From: Bdellovibrionales bacterium
GTDB taxonomy: Bacteria; Bdellovibrionota; Bdellovibrionia; Bdellovibrionales; UBA1609
Direction of reading: 5' to 3'
Assembly (NCBI GenBank): GCA_020435025.1
Contig: JAGRAG010000203.1
Location: forward strand, 4,681 to 13,637
DNA: 8,957 bases
Under the pieces are notes generated by a model. It worked only from the letters and a program-made list of their open reading frames with translations. It did no database searches and had not been told where the DNA came from. A program made the translations under genes and the position numbers. Shown one piece after another: positions 6,290 to 8,957 of the stretch (position 1 is its first letter; the number at the start of each line of letters is the position of its first letter).

Positions 6290-6723
6290 AGAACATTGTT
6301 CAACCACTGTTTCAGCATTTGCATGGGAAGGGCTCCTGATTGGCGGCCTTTCTCTTTACCCTGTTGAATGCAGACAATGCTCGGAATTCCACGAATTCCT
6401 AGTTCGGCACTGATCTGTGGGTGCTCTTCTGTGTTGAGCTTTACGAAGATCGCTTTTCCAAGGAATTCAAGAGCGGCTTCGGCAAAGGTAGGACCAAATG
6501 CTTGGCAAGGACCACACCACGAAGCCCAAAAATCAATAACCACAGGTTGCGGGCTTTTAGCCATGAGTTTGCGTAGGCTCTTGTCGTCGACATTCTGATG
6601 AGCTCCATCGAATGGCAATGCGGTTCCGCAACTTCCGCAAACGGGATCTTTACTTTTCATAGATTCGATTTGCACCTTGTTGAGTCCATGACAACTCGGG
6701 CAGACGGAATAGGTAACATTCAT
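6286..6723 (-). CDS. trxC: Thioredoxin 2 (zinc-finger thioredoxin)
   Basis: A 145-residue cytoplasmic disulfide reductase. An N-terminal zinc finger has two CxxC pairs, C8/C11 (CPSC) and C29/C32 (CGSC). The thioredoxin fold follows from about residue 42, with the active site WCGPC at 69-73 (redox C70 and C73), the preceding VVIDFWASW strand and cis-proline P114 in IRGIPSI. Size and layout match E. coli TrxC (139 residues), which is linked to oxidative stress. An in-frame ATG at 6765 would add 14 residues and overlap the upstream gene. The ATG at 6723 is preferred because AAGGAG sits 6 nt before it and it matches the usual TrxC N-terminus. It is the last gene of the minus-strand operon, 14 nt after the SpmAB stop. 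Its stop overlaps the convergent peptidase stop by 4 bp. Confidence 0.95.
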   Translation of the reverse strand: MNVTYSVCPSCHGLNKVQIESMKSKDPVCGSCGTALPFDGAHQNVDDKSLRKLMAKSPQPVVIDFWASWCGPCQAFGPTFAEAALEFLGKAIFVKLNTEEHPQISAELGIRGIPSIVCIQQGKEKGRQSGALPMQMLKQWLNNVL

Positions 6724-6729
6724 CGTTTT

Positions 6730-6735
6730 CTCCTT
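6730..6735 (-). promoter_or_regulatory. Ribosome-binding site that sets the trxC start
   Basis: AAGGAG on the minus strand lies 6 nt upstream of ATG 6723. It sits in the 14-nt gap after the preceding stop codon and argues against the longer start at 6765. Confidence 0.8.
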
Positions 6736-6737
6736 AT

Positions 6738-8027
6738 TCAAACTGGACTCCATAATAAATGACATATAAAAACGGCAGATAGAATTCCGACAGCATCGGC
6801 AGTTAAAGCAGTTGCTAGTCCATGCCGAAATTTTTTAATTTGAACAGCACCAAAATAGACAGCTAAAACATAAAATGTCGTTTCGGTGGATCCTTGAAAG
6901 GTACTGACAAGATAACCCACATAACTATCTGGCCCCAATTGAGGATTCTCAATGATCGAAGCTAAAAGTCCATAGGCTCCACTGCCAGAAAGGGGTCTTA
7001 GTAATGCCATAGGAAGAGCCTCTGCCGGCAGTCCGATCAGCTCTGTCCAGGCCGATAAGGGCTGAATGAAAAAATTAAGAGCGCCACTGGTGCGAAACAT
7101 CGCTACAGCACTTAAAATTGCTACGAGATAAGGAATAATTTTAATGGCCACTTGAAAACCTTCTTTGGCACCCTCTACGAAGGCTTCGTAAATAGAAACT
7201 TTTTTTAGCCAACCAAACAGAAAAAAACTGACAGTAAGCAAGGGAATGATCCAAGGAGCTAAGATTTTTCCGTAAAAAATGGTCAATGGTATAAAACTGA
7301 TAAATCCACCAATCGATAGGAGTCCAACCCATAGTGGATAGCTTTCCGCTTCCGACGCTACCAATACGGAGGAGCCCTCGGGAGGGATCGAAGGCTCCAC
7401 TGGATTAGAGGCCGGCGGTTTCGGCCAAAATCGCTGTAGAGTTTTTGCGGCAAAAATGGCAGCTAAAGTGGAGCACGTCGTTGCAAACAAAGTGGTTGGA
7501 ATGATACCCGCCGGATCTTGAGAATCTGCTGCTGCTCGAAGAGCGATCACTCCAGTTGGTAAAAGCGTGACACTTGAAGTGTTTATCGCCAAAAAAAGAA
7601 CCATAGAATTTGTAGCTGTCCCCTTTTGAGGATTCAATCGATCCAGTTCCTGCATTGCCCGAATACCAAAGGGTGTTGCCGCGTTACCGAGTCCTAATAC
7701 ATTGGCAGCAATATTTAAAATAATAGCTCCCATAGCGGGATGGTCTTTGGGTACTTCTGGAAAAAGTTTTACAAGAAGTGGATACAATAATTTAGAAATT
7801 ATTTTTAAAGCTCCGCCCTCTTCGGCAATTTTCATAAGGCCTAGAAAAAAGCTCATGACTCCTATCAAGCCTATCGCTAGCGTGACGCTATCTTTTGAAG
7901 ATTCGATGATAGACTGACTGAGGGCCTCCATCGGTCGTATCGCATCTGGTGGAAAAGAAGCAAAAATCTCCTGACCCGCAGCAAAGAGGAAGCTTGTAAG
8001 AATTAAGGCCGCAAACAAAAAGTTCAT
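6738..8027 (-). CDS. spmAB: SpmA-SpmB fusion, Gate/nucleoside-recognition membrane protein
   Basis: A 429-residue inner-membrane protein that joins homologues of Bacillus spore maturation proteins A and B. The SpmA-like half (about 1-200) carries GLIGVMSFFLGLMKIAEEGG, then PKDHPAMGAI and NVLGLGNAATPFG (about 96-121), then NTSSVTLLPTG. A polar, Pro/Ser-rich linker (about 200-229) leads to the SpmB-like half with EAFVEGAKEGF (281-291), RPLSGSGAYG (344-353) and QGSTETTFYV (378-387). Many hydrophobic segments point to a polytopic protein. In Bacillus the pair contributes to spore core dehydration; fused forms occur in many non-sporeformers, where the substrate is not known to me. The start is ambiguous. 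ATG 8027 begins directly at the first membrane segment, like SpmA itself; TTG 8063 would add 12 polar residues. Neither has a clear ribosome-binding site. The gene follows the GNAT gene and precedes trxC in an apparent operon. Confidence 0.92.
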   Translation of the reverse strand: MNFLFAALILTSFLFAAGQEIFASFPPDAIRPMEALSQSIIESSKDSVTLAIGLIGVMSFFLGLMKIAEEGGALKIISKLLYPLLVKLFPEVPKDHPAMGAIILNIAANVLGLGNAATPFGIRAMQELDRLNPQKGTATNSMVLFLAINTSSVTLLPTGVIALRAAADSQDPAGIIPTTLFATTCSTLAAIFAAKTLQRFWPKPPASNPVEPSIPPEGSSVLVASEAESYPLWVGLLSIGGFISFIPLTIFYGKILAPWIIPLLTVSFFLFGWLKKVSIYEAFVEGAKEGFQVAIKIIPYLVAILSAVAMFRTSGALNFFIQPLSAWTELIGLPAEALPMALLRPLSGSGAYGLLASIIENPQLGPDSYVGYLVSTFQGSTETTFYVLAVYFGAVQIKKFRHGLATALTADAVGILSAVFICHLLWSPV

Positions 8028-8080
8028 TCTGTTAGGATATCTTGAATTTTTTCCTAGAAACAATGGAAAATTCTGAAGAA

Positions 8081-8524
8081 TTAAATCTTGCGTCCCATGA
8101 GAATATGTGGCCCAATTCCTGGAATATTAAAGGTTCCAGTAGACAAAGCCTGACAGCCTAATTTCTGATAAAATTCAGCAGCTGAGACTCGCGCATTAAA
8201 CCATAAAAAGTGACCGTGCTGTTCTTTGAGTGTTTCGATTCCAAAATAAAAGACATCTCTGCCATAGCCACGCTTAAGAAATTCAGGATGTGTTGCCATG
8301 CCTCGAAGTCGCCAAGGCGATGATTCTGAAATCTGAGGATGTGATTCCAAATACCAAGATGCGATTGAGACCAGTTGATCCCCAATTTTTCCAGCAATGT
8401 GCACGGTATTGGAGTCTTCATCTCCGGGGTAGAAACAGGCAGAGAGAGGTTGATTGGGCCTGAGCACGAGATGTCTCAAAGGGATGATCTCGGATGTGGG
8501 AACACATTGGAGCTCGAGTGTCAT
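8081..8524 (-). CDS. GNAT-family N-acetyltransferase
   Basis: A 147-residue acetyl-CoA-dependent acyltransferase, cytoplasmic, substrate unknown. The acetyl-CoA-binding motif A is at about 71-91: WRLRGMATHPEFLKRGYG, with the R-x-x-G-x-G/A-type loop KRGYGR (84-89) leading into the helix DVFYFGIETLK. Motif B follows as NARVSAAEFYQKLGC (110-124), the usual 'A..FY.k.GF'-like segment, and a short C-terminal strand pair closes the domain. The length is typical of a single-domain GNAT. The ATG at 8524 overlaps the DUF1232 stop in an ATGA, so translation is probably coupled; AAGGA lies about 11 nt upstream, a slightly long spacing. The stop is 17 or 53 nt from the SpmAB start, depending on which SpmAB start is used. 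Confidence 0.9.
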   Translation of the reverse strand: MTLELQCVPTSEIIPLRHLVLRPNQPLSACFYPGDEDSNTVHIAGKIGDQLVSIASWYLESHPQISESSPWRLRGMATHPEFLKRGYGRDVFYFGIETLKEQHGHFLWFNARVSAAEFYQKLGCQALSTGTFNIPGIGPHILMGRKI

Positions 8525-8874
8525 TGGTAGGGAGATCCTTCAAATTTCCACAGCCATCTTTTAATAAAAGGAGGTGTGATAGCAGTGAACAAACGAGCAG
8601 CCCGTCGAATTTGGATGTAACGTTTCATGTCCCAAGGCCAGTGGGAAAGTAGTATATCTTGATCCAAAACATCACAAAAATAGTCTAACACCAACGCAAG
8701 CATCACCATATCGTCTATCCAGCCAATCAAAGGGATCCAATCAGGAATGAAATAAATTGGCGAAATAATCAGAGCTAAAAGCGCCAAAATGACTTTTTTA
8801 TCCCTGTCCGGAATGCGAGGGTCATGCGCCACTTTTTTAACAAATTCAATAAGGTCTTTAAAAAAAGTCACCAT
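8521..8874 (-). CDS. DUF1232 (YkvA-like) small membrane protein
   Basis: A 117-residue protein with the DUF1232 core at about 24-60. The hallmark segment ISPIYFIPDWIPLIGWIDD (37-55) contains the conserved SPI-x-x-IPD and the G-x-x-DD end. A hydrophobic stretch at 28-50 and another at about 57-70 suggest membrane association. The C-terminal part is basic (RRAARLF, IKRW). The family has no established biochemical function that I know of. The ATG at 8874 has no obvious ribosome-binding site; a TATTAT -10-like element lies about 36-41 nt upstream, so a short leader is plausible. It is the first gene in the visible minus-strand operon and overlaps the GNAT gene by 4 bp. Confidence 0.9.
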   Translation of the reverse strand: MVTFFKDLIEFVKKVAHDPRIPDRDKKVILALLALIISPIYFIPDWIPLIGWIDDMVMLALVLDYFCDVLDQDILLSHWPWDMKRYIQIRRAARLFTAITPPFIKRWLWKFEGSPYQ

Positions 8875-8909
8875 GATTTGGTTCTAACAAATTCAACTAA
8901 ATTGTCCAG

Positions 8910-8915
8910 ATAATA
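8910..8915 (-). promoter_or_regulatory. Possible -10 element of the minus-strand operon
   Basis: TATTAT on the minus strand is one base off the -10 consensus and would place transcription start near 8903, about 28 nt before ATG 8874. No matching -35 is evident at 17 bp, so this is tentative. Confidence 0.3.
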
Positions 8916-8957
8916 CCTCTCAAGTGAGCCCCAAAGAATCGGAAAATTAGACTGTTT

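Noticed and set aside
6724..6765. 14-residue N-terminal extension of trxC from ATG 6765
   Set aside because: It overlaps the upstream gene, lies beyond the usual TrxC N-terminus, and the AAGGAG fits ATG 6723 instead.

Overview
The window reads as a moderately AT-rich chromosomal stretch from a Gram-negative bacterium. Seven complete genes and one gene cut by the left edge are supported. Most plus-strand products carry Sec or lipoprotein signal peptides, and the minus-strand genes form a housekeeping-type operon. The style (many exported peptidases and lipoproteins, GTG/TTG starts, a receiver domain running into a probable cyclase, an SpmA-SpmB fusion in what looks like a non-sporeformer) would suit the Bdellovibrionota or related delta-type lineages. 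That placement is inference from gene style and is not proven by any marker here. I see no RNA genes, insertion sequences, phage genes or CRISPR repeats.

Layout. Positions 1-520 (minus) hold the N-terminal part of a response regulator whose linker resembles those in front of class III nucleotide cyclases. Positions 521-834 are a divergent intergenic region with a candidate extended -10 promoter flanked by a 9-bp inverted repeat. Positions 835-2837 (plus) are a translationally coupled pair: a small exported protein of unknown function and an exported metallopeptidase whose C-terminal domain has the zinc-site spacing of the murein endopeptidase MepA. Positions 3042-3992 (plus) encode a lipoprotein made of five tandem modules of about 54 residues, each with four cysteines. 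Positions 4127-6289 (plus) encode an exported M3-family zinc oligopeptidase, preceded by an extended -10 promoter and a 16-bp hairpin that encloses its Shine-Dalgarno sequence.

The minus-strand operon runs from 8874 down to 6286: a DUF1232 membrane protein, a GNAT acetyltransferase (4-bp overlap), an SpmA-SpmB fusion membrane protein, and a thioredoxin 2-type protein. The last gene is tail-to-tail with the M3 peptidase, and the two share a TTAA in which both stop codons lie.

How the genes may work together: the plus-strand block is an envelope or periplasm set (wall hydrolase plus partner, disulfide-rich lipoprotein, peptide-degrading enzyme). A shared role in wall or peptide turnover is plausible, but the three units appear to be transcribed separately. 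The most testable regulatory observation is the hairpin that hides the peptidase ribosome-binding site.
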